Assembly (NCBI GenBank): GCA_023424015.1
Contig: JAFAEM010000041.1
Coordinates: 1-64,000 of the forward strand
DNA: 64,000 bases
From: Bacteroidota bacterium
Lineage (GTDB): Bacteria > Bacteroidota > Bacteroidia > Chitinophagales > Chitinophagaceae
Direction: 5' to 3'
Shown: positions 44,228-54,102 of the stretch, in pieces
Numbering within the stretch: the first letter of the stretch is position 1
Layout: every line of letters begins with the position of its first letter
Notes under the pieces: generated by a model
Seen by the model: the letters and a program-made list of their open reading frames with translations, nothing else
What the model was told of the DNA's origin: nothing
The model's database searches: none
Translations under genes and position numbers: made by a program

Positions 44228-45376
44228 ATGATCGGCAATTCAAATAGTGATACGCCAAAAAAAATAACCTCATTACCTGAGCTGGCCATGTTATTTCTCA
44301 AACTTGGCTGTCTCGGTTTTGGTGGGCCGGCTGTCCATATTGCCATGATGGAAGAAGAAGTGGTGCGTAAAAGATCCTGGATGAGCCATGAGCATTTTCT
44401 CGACCTGGTGAGTGCTACCAATTTAATTCCCGGTCCCAATTCCACTGAAATGACCATGCATATCGGGCATGAAAGAGCAGGGTGGAAAGGCCTGCTGGTG
44501 GCGGGTAGTTGTTTTATCATTCCTGCTGTATTGATCACGGCCGGATTTGCCTGGGCTTATAAGCGATATGGGCAGTTGCCGAATATAACGCCCTTTATTT
44601 ATGGGATAAAACCAGCTATTATTTCTGTGGTACTGGTAACTATGATCGCACTTGGCCGCAAGGCTTTAAAATCCGTTCAATTAGGCGTGATCGGTGTATT
44701 GGCAGCCACGGCAGTCTTGATGGGGTTAAATGAAATTTTTGTTTTGTTCGGCGCAGGGTTGATTGGTATCCTGCTGTATTGGATGAAAGGAAACAGGCTC
44801 AACGGAATATTTCCATTTTTTTTCCTTCAGGTTGCACAACCAATCGTATTGGAGGGAAGCTGGCTCAGGGTTTTTCTGATCTTTTTAAAGATCGGCGCCA
44901 TACTATACGGAAGCGGATATGTATTGTTCGCGTTCCTGGATGCAGAACTGGTCAGCCGGGGCTGGCTCAGCAAACAAGTCCTGATCGATGCTATAGCAGT
45001 GGGTCAGTTTACACCAGGCCCTGTATTATCATCCGCTACATTTATTGGCTGGCAAATCGGTGGTGCAGAAGCGGCAATAGCTGCTACCGTTGGAATTTTC
45101 CTTCCTTCATTTCTATTCGTCGCCTTACTAAATCCGGTAATTCCAAAGCTTCGCCGTTCGCCGATCATGTCAGCGTTTCTCGACACTATCAATATTGCCG
45201 CTGTTGCCGTCATTCTTTCCATTTTGATTGAAATGGGAAGAGAAACCTTATTGGATTGGAGGACCGTACTCATCGCAGTGATTAGTTTCGTCGTGACTTT
45301 TTATTTTAAAAAGATCAACACGGCATTTATCATTGTAGGAGGCGCAGCGCTAGGTTACCTGTTGTGGTGGATTTGA
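44228..45376 (+). CDS. chrA: Chromate transporter
   Basis: A 382-residue inner-membrane protein with two homologous chromate_transp halves. The first half has LGFGGPAVHIAMMEEE and NLIPGPNSTEM; the second repeats the pattern with LYGSGYVLFAFLDAEL and FTPGPVLSSATF. This fused form (LCHR) is a chromate/sulfate antiporter in studied members; the physiological ion here is unknown. It is divergent from the gluconate transporter. Confidence 0.92.
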   Translation: MIGNSNSDTPKKITSLPELAMLFLKLGCLGFGGPAVHIAMMEEEVVRKRSWMSHEHFLDLVSATNLIPGPNSTEMTMHIGHERAGWKGLLVAGSCFIIPAVLITAGFAWAYKRYGQLPNITPFIYGIKPAIISVVLVTMIALGRKALKSVQLGVIGVLAATAVLMGLNEIFVLFGAGLIGILLYWMKGNRLNGIFPFFFLQVAQPIVLEGSWLRVFLIFLKIGAILYGSGYVLFAFLDAELVSRGWLSKQVLIDAIAVGQFTPGPVLSSATFIGWQIGGAEAAIAATVGIFLPSFLFVALLNPVIPKLRRSPIMSAFLDTINIAAVAVILSILIEMGRETLLDWRTVLIAVISFVVTFYFKKINTAFIIVGGAALGYLLWWI

Positions 45377-45394
45377 TCAGCGCCCAGAGATGAC

Positions 45395-45943
45395 TTATCT
45401 TGGAGACGTGCTTACATTCCAGTTCACGTTGATACCGTGTTTCGCAGCATATGGTTTTCCTGCTGCTGTCAGCTTTTCATGAAGTTCATAAAAGCCAGGG
45501 TAGTAGTTTTCTTCAATGGATCTTGTGTAAGCCTCAATAGTTTCCTTTGGAGATTCATCATCATAGAGCCGGGCCAGTTCCATATATTCTTTTTTATACA
45601 CGGGAAGTACGTATTCATATAAAGCACGTGAAGCCTTGAGTACTTCCCGGTTATCTTCATGTTCGGTCAGGTTTTTTAGCCTGGAATAATTCGATTCAAT
45701 CGACTCGATCTTTGCATTTATTATTTCAACCCTTTTCATAGGGACGACTTTGTCTTTACTGCCTTCAAGCAATTTAACGGACGGACTTTCCAGTTCCATC
45801 TCCAAAGCCCTGCCCGCAAATCCATGCATCAAATTCGTATTCAGGATAGCAATTCCAAAGGTCTTTTCAGGGTTATCAACGCTACAGGATACAAGTGCGC
45901 AGGCACTGGCGACAAATAGGGTGGCAAGAATGATTTTTTGCAC
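45395..45943 (-). CDS. Lipoprotein of unknown function
   Basis: A 182-residue protein with a lipoprotein signal (lipobox LVSC, Cys20). The mature part is mostly helical and charged (VKLLEGSKDKVVPMKRVEIINAKIESIES, cited by its ends). I recognise no domain. It is convergent with the chromate transporter (18 bp apart), so no operon clue is available. Confidence 0.7.
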   Translation of the reverse strand: MQKIILATLFVASACALVSCSVDNPEKTFGIAILNTNLMHGFAGRALEMELESPSVKLLEGSKDKVVPMKRVEIINAKIESIESNYSRLKNLTEHEDNREVLKASRALYEYVLPVYKKEYMELARLYDDESPKETIEAYTRSIEENYYPGFYELHEKLTAAGKPYAAKHGINVNWNVSTSPR

Positions 45944-46249
45944 GGCCGTATGTTTGCGATAAAGTTAGGAAGCCGGGTTTTCACATATAAAAAAATATTG
46001 CAATTGGTGATTTTTTTGAGTAGCCGGGCTGACCCGCATCAAAACGGAACTATCGCCCTGGATTTCTCCACAATCTTCCTTTCACTGTGGATAACTGGGT
46101 CGCGGTGGATTCGGTCGGCCCATCTTTATTTGCAATCCGCTAAATTCGCGGACTGGGAATAAAACGGATTGTCGGGGTCCAGCTCCCAAATTGGTTTAAT
46201 ACCACCCTGATAATCAATATGTCCACCCAAACAAGGTAATAGGTGAGCC
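45944..46249. other. Intergenic region upstream of parE with AT-rich tract and two DnaA-box-like sites
   Basis: An AT-rich tract is at about 45985-46018. TTCTCCACA (46064-46072, one mismatch to TTATCCACA) and TGTGGATAA (46086-46094, an exact inverted DnaA box) face each other 13 bp apart. TCCGC/GCGGA forms a small dyad at about 46136-46152. No gene is visible. It is probably the parE promoter region; the DnaA-box pair may be coincidental. Confidence 0.4.
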
Positions 46250-48169
46250 ATGGCTAAAGCAAAAGAAAAGGAATCAGCAAACAATCCTAAAGACACAAAC
46301 CTTTTTGATTATACCGAAGACAGTATAAAGAGTCTCGACTGGAAAGAACATATCCGTCTGCGGCCGGGTATGTATATCGGTAAACTCGGCGACGGCAGCA
46401 GTCCCGATGACGGTATTTATGTCCTGGTGAAAGAGGTGATGGATAACTGCATCGACGAGTATACGATGGGTTATGGCAAGACCGTAGAATTGAAGATTGA
46501 AGGTAAAACAGTATCTGTGCGCGATTACGGTCGGGGTATCCCGCTGGGCAAAGTGGTGGATGTGGTGAGTAAGATCAATACCGGCGCCAAATACGATAGT
46601 AAAGCGTTTCAAAAATCGGTAGGTCTGAATGGCGTAGGTACCAAAGCTGTAAATGCACTCAGCAATTATTTTAAGGTTACTGCATTTCGTGAGGGTAAGG
46701 AAAAAACAGCCGAGTTTGAACGCGGCGTTCTGATCAAGGAACATAAAGAAGGCAAAAGCGGCGAACAAAACGGTACGATGGTGACTTTTATCCCGGACGA
46801 CACCGTTTTTAAAAACTTTAAGTTCCACCCGGAATTTCTCGAAAACCAGATCTGGAATTATTGTTTCCTCAACGCCGGTCTGAAGATCAACTTCAATGGC
46901 AAATCCTTTGTGAGTAAGAATGGTTTGCTCGACCTGCTTCAGCGTAAAACCAATGAAGACGAGATACGTTACCCCATTGTTCATATGACGGGTGATGATA
47001 TAGAAGTGGCCATTACACATAATAACGACTACGGCGAGGATATTTACAGCTTTGTAAATGGTCAGCATACCACGCAGGGCGGTACGCACCAGCAGGCGTT
47101 CAGGGAAGCATTTGTAAAAACCATTCGTGACTTTTACAAGAAAGATTATGATGCTTCTGATATTCGAACAGGTATCGTAGCGGCGATTTCAGTGAGAGTG
47201 ATTGAACCGGTATTTGAAAGCCAGACAAAGACGAAACTGGGTTCGCAATACGTGGAAGAAGGTGGTAAAAGCATGCGGCAGTTTATTGGCGATTTTCTTG
47301 CCAGGGAACTCGACAATTACCTTCACAAACATCCTGCTGTTGCGGATGGGTTGCGTAAACGTATCGAGCAAAGTGAAAGAGAGCGTAAAGAACTGGCCGG
47401 TATCAAAAAGCTGGCAAACGAAAGAGCTAAGAAAGCTAACCTGCACAATAAGAAATTACGCGATTGCCGCATTCATCTAAATGATGAGCCACCCTCAAAG
47501 GGGAAGGAGGATTTTATCGCGAAGCAGGCTGAAACAACCATCTTCATTACAGAAGGTGATAGCGCAAGCGGTTCCATCACCAAATCCCGAAACGTGGAGA
47601 CTCAGGCCGTTTTCAGTCTTCGGGGTAAGCCGCTGAATAGTTTTGGCCTGACCAAGAAAGTGGTTTATGAAAACGAAGAATTCAACCTGCTGCAACACGC
47701 GTTAAATATTGAGGACGGACTTGATGGACTGCGTTTCAATAATATCGTGATCGCAACAGATGCCGACGTGGATGGTATGCACATTCGCCTGTTGTTGATG
47801 ACTTTCTTTCTGCAGTTTTTCCCCGACCTGGTAAAGCATAATCACGTGCACGTTCTCGAGACGCCTTTATTCAGGGTGCGTAATAAACAGGAAACTATTT
47901 ATTGTTATAGTGAAGAGGAAAAAAATGCTGCCATCAGCAAACTGGGTGGTAAACCCGAGATCACGCGATTTAAAGGATTAGGTGAAATTTCACCAGATGA
48001 ATTTGGGAGGTTTATCGGTCCGGAAATGAAAACAACCCTGATGAACCTGGAGCAGGGTGACCATATTCAGCAACTGCTGGAGTATTACATGGGCAAGAAC
48101 TCCATGGAAAGACAGGAGTTTATCATTAATAACCTGCGGGTGGAATTGGACAAGGTTGAGGAAGCATAA
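46250..48169 (+). CDS. parE: DNA topoisomerase IV subunit B
   Basis: ATPase subunit of the type IIA topoisomerase that unlinks daughter chromosomes. The 639-residue protein has the GHKL ATP site (EVMDNCIDEYT; DYGRGIPLGKV; GLNGVGTKAVNALS), the transducer and the TOPRIM domain (ITEGDSASGSI; ATDADVDGMHIR). The short length and the partner at 49911 favour ParE over GyrB. An FkbM and a DUF1835 gene lie between it and parC, all on the same strand. Confidence 0.95.
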   Translation: MAKAKEKESANNPKDTNLFDYTEDSIKSLDWKEHIRLRPGMYIGKLGDGSSPDDGIYVLVKEVMDNCIDEYTMGYGKTVELKIEGKTVSVRDYGRGIPLGKVVDVVSKINTGAKYDSKAFQKSVGLNGVGTKAVNALSNYFKVTAFREGKEKTAEFERGVLIKEHKEGKSGEQNGTMVTFIPDDTVFKNFKFHPEFLENQIWNYCFLNAGLKINFNGKSFVSKNGLLDLLQRKTNEDEIRYPIVHMTGDDIEVAITHNNDYGEDIYSFVNGQHTTQGGTHQQAFREAFVKTIRDFYKKDYDASDIRTGIVAAISVRVIEPVFESQTKTKLGSQYVEEGGKSMRQFIGDFLARELDNYLHKHPAVADGLRKRIEQSERERKELAGIKKLANERAKKANLHNKKLRDCRIHLNDEPPSKGKEDFIAKQAETTIFITEGDSASGSITKSRNVETQAVFSLRGKPLNSFGLTKKVVYENEEFNLLQHALNIEDGLDGLRFNNIVIATDADVDGMHIRLLLMTFFLQFFPDLVKHNHVHVLETPLFRVRNKQETIYCYSEEEKNAAISKLGGKPEITRFKGLGEISPDEFGRFIGPEMKTTLMNLEQGDHIQQLLEYYMGKNSMERQEFIINNLRVELDKVEEA

Positions 48170-48252
48170 TTCTGGAGGCTGGAAAACAAATTGAGAAACT
48201 ATCACATATTGACAGCTCCTGCACTAATATTCTCGGATCGCCGATAAAGAAA

Positions 48253-49011
48253 ATGAAAAGGAAAATAAAGTCACTCTTATTCAGACTGCTTGGGGAAGAA
48301 CGGTACTTAAAGGTGCTGAATAAAGGCTTTTTTTTTATGTACAACACCAGGCTGCTCAGATCGGATGAGGCGTATACTTATCATTACTTCGCCAGGCAAC
48401 TGATAAAAAAAGGTGATGTTGTAGTAGATATAGGTGCCAATCTGGGATATTATACCAAATTGTTTTCAAAATGGGTGGGTGATAGCGGAAAAGTGATCGC
48501 AATCGAACCCGTGCCACTGTACACCAGGATCATCCAGTGGGCATGCAGGAATAGAAAGAATATCACACTGTTCCCATATGCACTCGGAACAGAGAATAAA
48601 AAAGTACACCTGGTAACACCGGATCATTTTGGATACCTCCGCACCGGCTTACCACAAGTGTATGATGAGAAGAATAATAAAGCGCTCCATGAATACGAGT
48701 TTTCATTTGAAGCAGAAATGAAAAAAGCGTATGAGTTGTTTAATGGGTTTGACAGGATTGACTACCTGAAATGTGATATCGAGGGTTATGAGCGGGTAGT
48801 TATACCGGAAATTTTACCGGTATTGAGCAGGCTTAAACCTACTATACAGATTGAAACAAATGGGGAAAACAGGAAATTCATTGAATCTTTGCTCGATGGC
48901 GCTGGATTTGAAAAATATTATGTAGAAGGATCAGTGTTAATAAAAGTAATAAGAGGTCAAAAAGAGCCGGAAGGCGACCTGATTTTTATTCATAAAGATA
49001 AAGAAGTATGA
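48253..49011 (+). CDS. FkbM-family methyltransferase
   Basis: A 252-residue SAM-dependent methyltransferase. Motif I is DVVVDIGANLGYYTKLF, followed by IAIEPVPLY and the later FkbM block YLKCDIEGYE. The family methylates sugars, polyketides or lipids. This one is without a biosynthetic context. It begins 83 bp after parE and its stop overlaps the next start by 4 bp (ATGA), so it is co-translated with DUF1835. Confidence 0.9.
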   Translation: MKRKIKSLLFRLLGEERYLKVLNKGFFFMYNTRLLRSDEAYTYHYFARQLIKKGDVVVDIGANLGYYTKLFSKWVGDSGKVIAIEPVPLYTRIIQWACRNRKNITLFPYALGTENKKVHLVTPDHFGYLRTGLPQVYDEKNNKALHEYEFSFEAEMKKAYELFNGFDRIDYLKCDIEGYERVVIPEILPVLSRLKPTIQIETNGENRKFIESLLDGAGFEKYYVEGSVLIKVIRGQKEPEGDLIFIHKDKEV

Positions 49012-49859
49012 TACATATCGTTTTTAACGAACAGGAAGTGGAGCTTATGAAGCAGGTGATCGAACTGGATGAGACACTTGCGGGGGTGGTATTGCAGGTA
49101 AAAGATGACTACGCGGTAGGCCCATTGGCGGCCATTGATACCGAAGAAGGCTGGCAGGCGCGATACAACTGGTGGATGGGATTGCTCGAGCATTCACATT
49201 ATGCCGGATCCAATACCGTGAAGTTTGACGATCGCGAGACCGTCAGGCAGATCAAAGAAAAGCTGGATGCAGAGCCATCTGAGCAGGTATGGATCTGGAT
49301 GGGTCAAAACCAACATGATGTGACAGGATATTTCTGGCTCATGCCTCAATTTAGTGAGTACGCGGGTCGTATCATGATCTTATACCTCAACAACCTGCCA
49401 TTTATAAATGAAAAAGGTCAAATATTTTATCCCTCCTGGTTGAGCGAAATTCAACCAAAAGAGTTTCTCAAAGCCAAAAAACTGGCGCGTCCGATCACGC
49501 TAAGCGAATTTGAAGTAGATCCGGATGAGTGGAAAAGGCTGGTGGAGGAAAACAGCATGGTCAGGATCCTGGAAGGAGGAAAAAAAATTGCAGGTAAAGA
49601 TGAAACATTTTACGATAACGAAATTCTCAAAAATCTGGCGGGTGAGTGGCAAAAAGCTACACGTGTGCTGACCAACACCCTTAACCGGATGAAAATTAAA
49701 ACCGGTGATGTATTCCTGATGTGGCGTATGAAACAGCTTATCGCCAATGGAAAAATTGAAATGACCGGTGATATGAACAAAGGCTGGAAAGATTTTGATG
49801 TGAAGTTGTCAGGTGAGAAAAGCAAGGTGGAAGTTCAGGGAGAGCAGGAAGTCGTATAA
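49008..49859 (+). CDS. DUF1835 domain-containing protein
   Basis: A 283-residue soluble protein. The N-terminal half (MIHIVFNEQEVELMKQV; DDYAVGPLAAIDTEEGW) matches the DUF1835 pattern and the rest the companion DUF3658-like part. Function unknown. It overlaps the FkbM gene by 4 bp and is followed by parC 51 bp later, so it may travel in the topoisomerase transcript. Confidence 0.82.
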   Translation: MIHIVFNEQEVELMKQVIELDETLAGVVLQVKDDYAVGPLAAIDTEEGWQARYNWWMGLLEHSHYAGSNTVKFDDRETVRQIKEKLDAEPSEQVWIWMGQNQHDVTGYFWLMPQFSEYAGRIMILYLNNLPFINEKGQIFYPSWLSEIQPKEFLKAKKLARPITLSEFEVDPDEWKRLVEENSMVRILEGGKKIAGKDETFYDNEILKNLAGEWQKATRVLTNTLNRMKIKTGDVFLMWRMKQLIANGKIEMTGDMNKGWKDFDVKLSGEKSKVEVQGEQEVV

Positions 49860-49910
49860 AAATGATCAACGGATTATTTATCACATTCTCGAACAAGCGT
49901 GATTTAAAAA

Positions 49911-52421
49911 ATGGCGAAATCAAAAAATATAGAGCAAATTCAAAATAACGATAGTGGTATACACGGCCAGTATAAGACATGGTTCCTGGACTATGCTTCA
50001 TATGTGATACTGGAAAGAGCGGTACCGGCTATTGAAGACGGTTTGAAACCGGTGCAACGCCGGATCCTTCATGCCATGAAGGAGATGGACGACGGGCGCT
50101 TCAATAAAGTGGCCAATATCATCGGGCAGGCCATGCAGTATCACCCTCACGGCGACGCCAGCATTGGTGATGCACTGGTTAACATGGGACAAAAAGACCT
50201 GTTGATCGAAACCCAGGGTAACTGGGGTGATGTTCGTACCGGTGACGATGCTGCCGCGCCCCGTTATATAGAAGCAAGACTGAGCAAATTTGCGCTTGAT
50301 GTTGCTTTCAATAATAAAACAACTGAATGGCAGCTGAGTTATGATGGTAGAAAAAATGAACCCGTAACCCTTCCCATGAAATTTCCATTGTTGCTCGCAC
50401 AGGGGGCAGATGGTATAGCGGTAGGTTTGTCGACAAAGATCTTACCTCATAATTTTTGCGAACTGCTGGAAGCTTCAATCAAATACTTAAGGGGAAAGAA
50501 ATTTGAGTTGTATCCAGATTTTCAAACTGGCGGAATGATCGATGTGGAGGAATATAACCAGGGAAAGCGGGGCGGTAAGGTAAAAGTGAGGGCACATATA
50601 GAAGAAGTAGATAAAAAAACACTGGCGATCAAAAGCGTGCCTTATGGCGTTACAACATCACAGTTGATGGATTCAATTGTAAAAGCTAACGACCAGGGTA
50701 AGATCAAGATCAGGAAGGTAACTGATAATACAGCCGCTGTTGTTGAAATCCAGGTGGACCTGGCTCCAGGCATATCACCTGATATTACCATCGATGCTTT
50801 ATACAAATTCACCGACTGCGAGATCTCGATTTCGCCCAACGCCTGCGTGATCGTAGGAATGAAGCCCCAGTTCCTCGGGGTTCATGACCTGCTGAAAATG
50901 TCGGCCGACAAAACAAAAGATCTGTTAGAACAGGAATTAAAGATCAAACTGGCCGAATTGCAGGAGAAATGGCATTACACTTCACTCGAGAAAATCTTCT
51001 TTGAAGAAAAAATATACAAGGAGCTGGAGAAAAAGCACGAAACCTGGGATAAGGTGATCGACGCGATCGACAAAGCTTTTGTACCATTCAAAAAGCAGCT
51101 CAAACGCCCGATCACCCGGGAAGATATCTTAAAGCTTACTGAAAAACCAGTAAGGCGTATTTATCGTCTTGATATAGATGAGCTCAACGCACAGATCAAG
51201 GGGCTTGAAGCAGAGATCAAACAGGTCAGGTATGATCTGGCCAACCTGGTCGACTTTGCTGTTGCGTATTATGAAAACCTGCTGAAGAAATATGGCAAGG
51301 GGCGCGAAAGAAAAACTGAGATCAGGCAACTGGAAGTGATCGAGGCCAAGCAGGTAGCTATCGCCAACACCAGAATTTACATAAACCGCGAAGAGGGATT
51401 TATTGGTACTGGCCTGAAAAGGGACGAGTTCCTGTTTGAATGTTCCGACCTGGATGATATTATCGTGTTTGCCAAACGGGGGATCATGAAGGTGGTGAAG
51501 GTGCAGGATAAAGTGTTTATCGGAAAGGATATCCTGCATGCTGCGGTTTTCCAGAAAAACGATGAGCGCACGACCTACAACATGATCTACGCCGATGGAA
51601 AAGGAGGAGTGAGCTATGCCAAGCGTTTCAATGTAACCGGCATTACCCGCGATAAAGTGTACGACCTCACAAAAGGTGATGATAAGAGTAAAGTGCATTA
51701 CCTGAGTGTTAACCCCAATGGGGAAGCGGAGGTCGTGAAGATCGTGCTGACCCCGGGATCATCGGCTCGTATCAAGGAGTTCGATTTCTATTTTGAAGAA
51801 CTGGCTATCAAGGGACGCACCAGCATCGGCAACCAGGTGACCAAGTACCCGATAAAATCTGTAAAATTCAAAGAAGCCGGCAAGGCTACGCTAAGCGGAC
51901 GAAAACTTTGGTTCGATGATAAATTTGGCAGGCTCAATGCGGACGAGAAAGGAAGCTTGATGGGTAGTTTTGAGCCGGAAGATAAAATACTCGTTATATT
52001 TAGTGACGGGAATTATATGATCACCGACCAGGAAATGACACAGCGTTTTGATGCTGAAAATATTTTGCTGATCGAGAAGTTCGATCCCGAAAAAGTCATC
52101 TCTGCAGTCTATCTTGATAAAAAGAACCTTCAGTTCAATGTGAAACGTTTCAAAATTGAAACGACAACGCTGAAGAATAAGTTTTTCTTTATCAAGGAAG
52201 GTGACGGTAACTACCTGGAAGCTGTTTCAACCGATCCTGAACCCATACTGGCAGTACAGTCGGGCAGGGGCGACCAGGTACGAAAGGCTAAATTTAAAAT
52301 TGCCAGGGTTGCGGAAGTGATGGGCTGGAGAACGGTTGGCACCAAACTGGTAGATTACAATAAAAGCGTGCAGATGGAATGGGTGAGGGAGAAACAGGAT
52401 AAGCAGCCGGAACTTTTTTAG
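49911..52421 (+). CDS. parC: DNA topoisomerase IV subunit A
   Basis: DNA-cutting subunit of topoisomerase IV. The 836-residue protein has the winged-helix/tower core with catalytic Tyr119 in DDAAAPRYIEARL, the QRRILHAM and YHPHGDASIGDAL blocks, and a coiled coil (about 410-460). The C-terminal beta-pinwheel region is divergent (no clear GyrA box), as expected for ParC. It is fourth in the parE-FkbM-DUF1835-parC row. Confidence 0.95.
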   Translation: MAKSKNIEQIQNNDSGIHGQYKTWFLDYASYVILERAVPAIEDGLKPVQRRILHAMKEMDDGRFNKVANIIGQAMQYHPHGDASIGDALVNMGQKDLLIETQGNWGDVRTGDDAAAPRYIEARLSKFALDVAFNNKTTEWQLSYDGRKNEPVTLPMKFPLLLAQGADGIAVGLSTKILPHNFCELLEASIKYLRGKKFELYPDFQTGGMIDVEEYNQGKRGGKVKVRAHIEEVDKKTLAIKSVPYGVTTSQLMDSIVKANDQGKIKIRKVTDNTAAVVEIQVDLAPGISPDITIDALYKFTDCEISISPNACVIVGMKPQFLGVHDLLKMSADKTKDLLEQELKIKLAELQEKWHYTSLEKIFFEEKIYKELEKKHETWDKVIDAIDKAFVPFKKQLKRPITREDILKLTEKPVRRIYRLDIDELNAQIKGLEAEIKQVRYDLANLVDFAVAYYENLLKKYGKGRERKTEIRQLEVIEAKQVAIANTRIYINREEGFIGTGLKRDEFLFECSDLDDIIVFAKRGIMKVVKVQDKVFIGKDILHAAVFQKNDERTTYNMIYADGKGGVSYAKRFNVTGITRDKVYDLTKGDDKSKVHYLSVNPNGEAEVVKIVLTPGSSARIKEFDFYFEELAIKGRTSIGNQVTKYPIKSVKFKEAGKATLSGRKLWFDDKFGRLNADEKGSLMGSFEPEDKILVIFSDGNYMITDQEMTQRFDAENILLIEKFDPEKVISAVYLDKKNLQFNVKRFKIETTTLKNKFFFIKEGDGNYLEAVSTDPEPILAVQSGRGDQVRKAKFKIARVAEVMGWRTVGTKLVDYNKSVQMEWVREKQDKQPELF

Positions 52422-52477
52422 CGGATAATTGTGGGCAATGACATTTTCTGCTGCGATGAGCAAGGATTCAAAGGGCC

Positions 52478-53125
52478 ATGACAGACCACTGGGAAATACT
52501 CGACCTCTATAAGATCCTATTTGCAATTGCCGCAGGCGTTGTATTAGGGCTGGAAAGAGAACTGAAAGACAAGTCCGCAGGCTTGAAAACGATTACCGTC
52601 ATTTGCCTGGGGTCCACCTTGTTTACCATGCTTTCTTACAAGATAGGCGTGGAGGACGGCGAGTCGACACGTATTGCCTCCTATATCGTGAGTGGTATCG
52701 GTTTTATCGGCGCGGGAGTAATTTTCAAGGATAAGATCGACGTTTCAGGGTTAACAACAGCGGGTATCATCTGGCTGGCGGCAGCGGTAGGCATGGCCAT
52801 CGGGTTTGGTGAGTTCTATATTGCAGCCGCATTTGTTGTCGGTGCTTTATTGATCATTTTCTCAAGCAGATGGATCACATATGTAATCCGTCCCGGACGC
52901 CAGGGCAGGGAACTTGTGTTTGAGCTCACAAAAGCCCATGCAGAGCAAAAAGAAAAAATATTAAATGAGATCAGGGCGAATGGTATCGAGCTGGAAGAAA
53001 AAAGACTTGAACTCATGGAGGGCCGCATCATCATCTCCGTTGAAGCAACGATCAGAACTGAAAAAATAAAATGGCTGGAATCCTATCTGATCAACAACCA
53101 ATATATCATCGCCTTTTCACTATAG
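52478..53125 (+). CDS. MgtC/SapB-family membrane protein
   Basis: A 215-residue protein with four to five transmembrane helices in its first 130 residues. The signature GVVLGLERELKDKSAGLKT and the block SGIGFIGAGVIFKD-LTTAGIIWLAAAVGMAIGFG are typical of the MgtC/SapB fold. The C-terminal cytoplasmic part may be ACT-like. Its role in Mg2+ homeostasis is known only for virulence-related members. It is 56 bp after parC and convergent with the next gene. Confidence 0.9.
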   Translation: MTDHWEILDLYKILFAIAAGVVLGLERELKDKSAGLKTITVICLGSTLFTMLSYKIGVEDGESTRIASYIVSGIGFIGAGVIFKDKIDVSGLTTAGIIWLAAAVGMAIGFGEFYIAAAFVVGALLIIFSSRWITYVIRPGRQGRELVFELTKAHAEQKEKILNEIRANGIELEEKRLELMEGRIIISVEATIRTEKIKWLESYLINNQYIIAFSL

Positions 53126-53127
53126 AC

Positions 53128-54051
53128 TTATTTCTTTCGCCTGATGCGTATCGTAGCGTTCTTTTCCAGGCTGCTCGATAGCCTGATCTCGTATTGCTTT
53201 TTCCCATCGCTTACGATCATCAATGCTGTATTTGGAGGAATACTGCCCAGGTTATCGGCAAACATGCTAAGTTCATTCACATCTTTTGACGAGTCCAGTG
53301 TAAGATCGAAATGTAATGACCGGGTACTAAGTCTTTGGGAGAAAGCCATCAACTGGTCATTAAAAAACACAGAAATGGAATCGCCGTCAATTTCGCCATT
53401 ATCATAAAAATCAACTTTGATGGAATCGGAATCCACTTCGATTTCCTGTGCGATTTCTTTTGTACGTTCCTTAAACTGGCTTTCCACCACGTAGTTGATC
53501 ACTTTGCGTTGCACAACATTAACAGCCGGCAATGTATCAAATATGGAAGGCTTCCAAACCTGGTTGGCTTCTTTAAAATTGCGAAGCGCCGTCAATACGG
53601 AATCCTGTTTGCTCATGTCTGCACTCAGGGCAAGGTTGAAATTGATGTCAACGCACATATAACGGTTATCAGGTAAGCCTGTGAATGAACCAATAAGATT
53701 AGAGCCGGCTTTGGCTACCCTTAAAGTGGCCAGTAGGTTCATGACACAATCAACTTCCATACTGGTAAGCGATCCGTAATAGGTGACGGGGATATTGTAT
53801 AAATTAAGCTGTCGTGTTTTTGAATTGTAGTTTCCTTTCACCTGCACACTCCGGAATGTGTTTTTAAAGTAATAGCTGAGTATTCCTTTTACATGACCTT
53901 TTTCAGGTTGAAGAATCAATTCCACCAGGTAGTTACTGGCTGAGCTTTTTGTCTGAACATTGGCCTTGCCATACCAGTACCCGAAAACTGTTTGTGCCTG
54001 GATAGGAGAGATAGTAAATGCTACAATAACAATGATGATCAATTTCTTCAT
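53128..54051 (-). CDS. Secreted protein of unknown function
   Basis: A 307-residue protein with a signal peptide (MKKLIIIVIVAFTISPIQA; the ATG at 54051 is chosen because the signal begins there). Mature sequence is beta-strand-rich in the first half (VFGYWYGKANVQTKSSASNYLVELIL in part), then charged, with a late DNGEIDGDSISVFFNDQLM segment. I recognise no domain. It is convergent with MgtC with a 2-bp gap. Probably periplasmic or outer-membrane-facing. Confidence 0.75.
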   Translation of the reverse strand: MKKLIIIVIVAFTISPIQAQTVFGYWYGKANVQTKSSASNYLVELILQPEKGHVKGILSYYFKNTFRSVQVKGNYNSKTRQLNLYNIPVTYYGSLTSMEVDCVMNLLATLRVAKAGSNLIGSFTGLPDNRYMCVDINFNLALSADMSKQDSVLTALRNFKEANQVWKPSIFDTLPAVNVVQRKVINYVVESQFKERTKEIAQEIEVDSDSIKVDFYDNGEIDGDSISVFFNDQLMAFSQRLSTRSLHFDLTLDSSKDVNELSMFADNLGSIPPNTALMIVSDGKKQYEIRLSSSLEKNATIRIRRKK

Positions 54052-54102
54052 GCTGCAATTTTTGGCAAAAACCATGCTTACCGGGGCTGATCGCCAGTTT
54101 AT

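Noticed and set aside
46274..47089. 271-codon open frame antisense to parE
   Set aside because: Sits entirely within the certain parE gene; its protein has no recognisable domain and is a codon-bias shadow.
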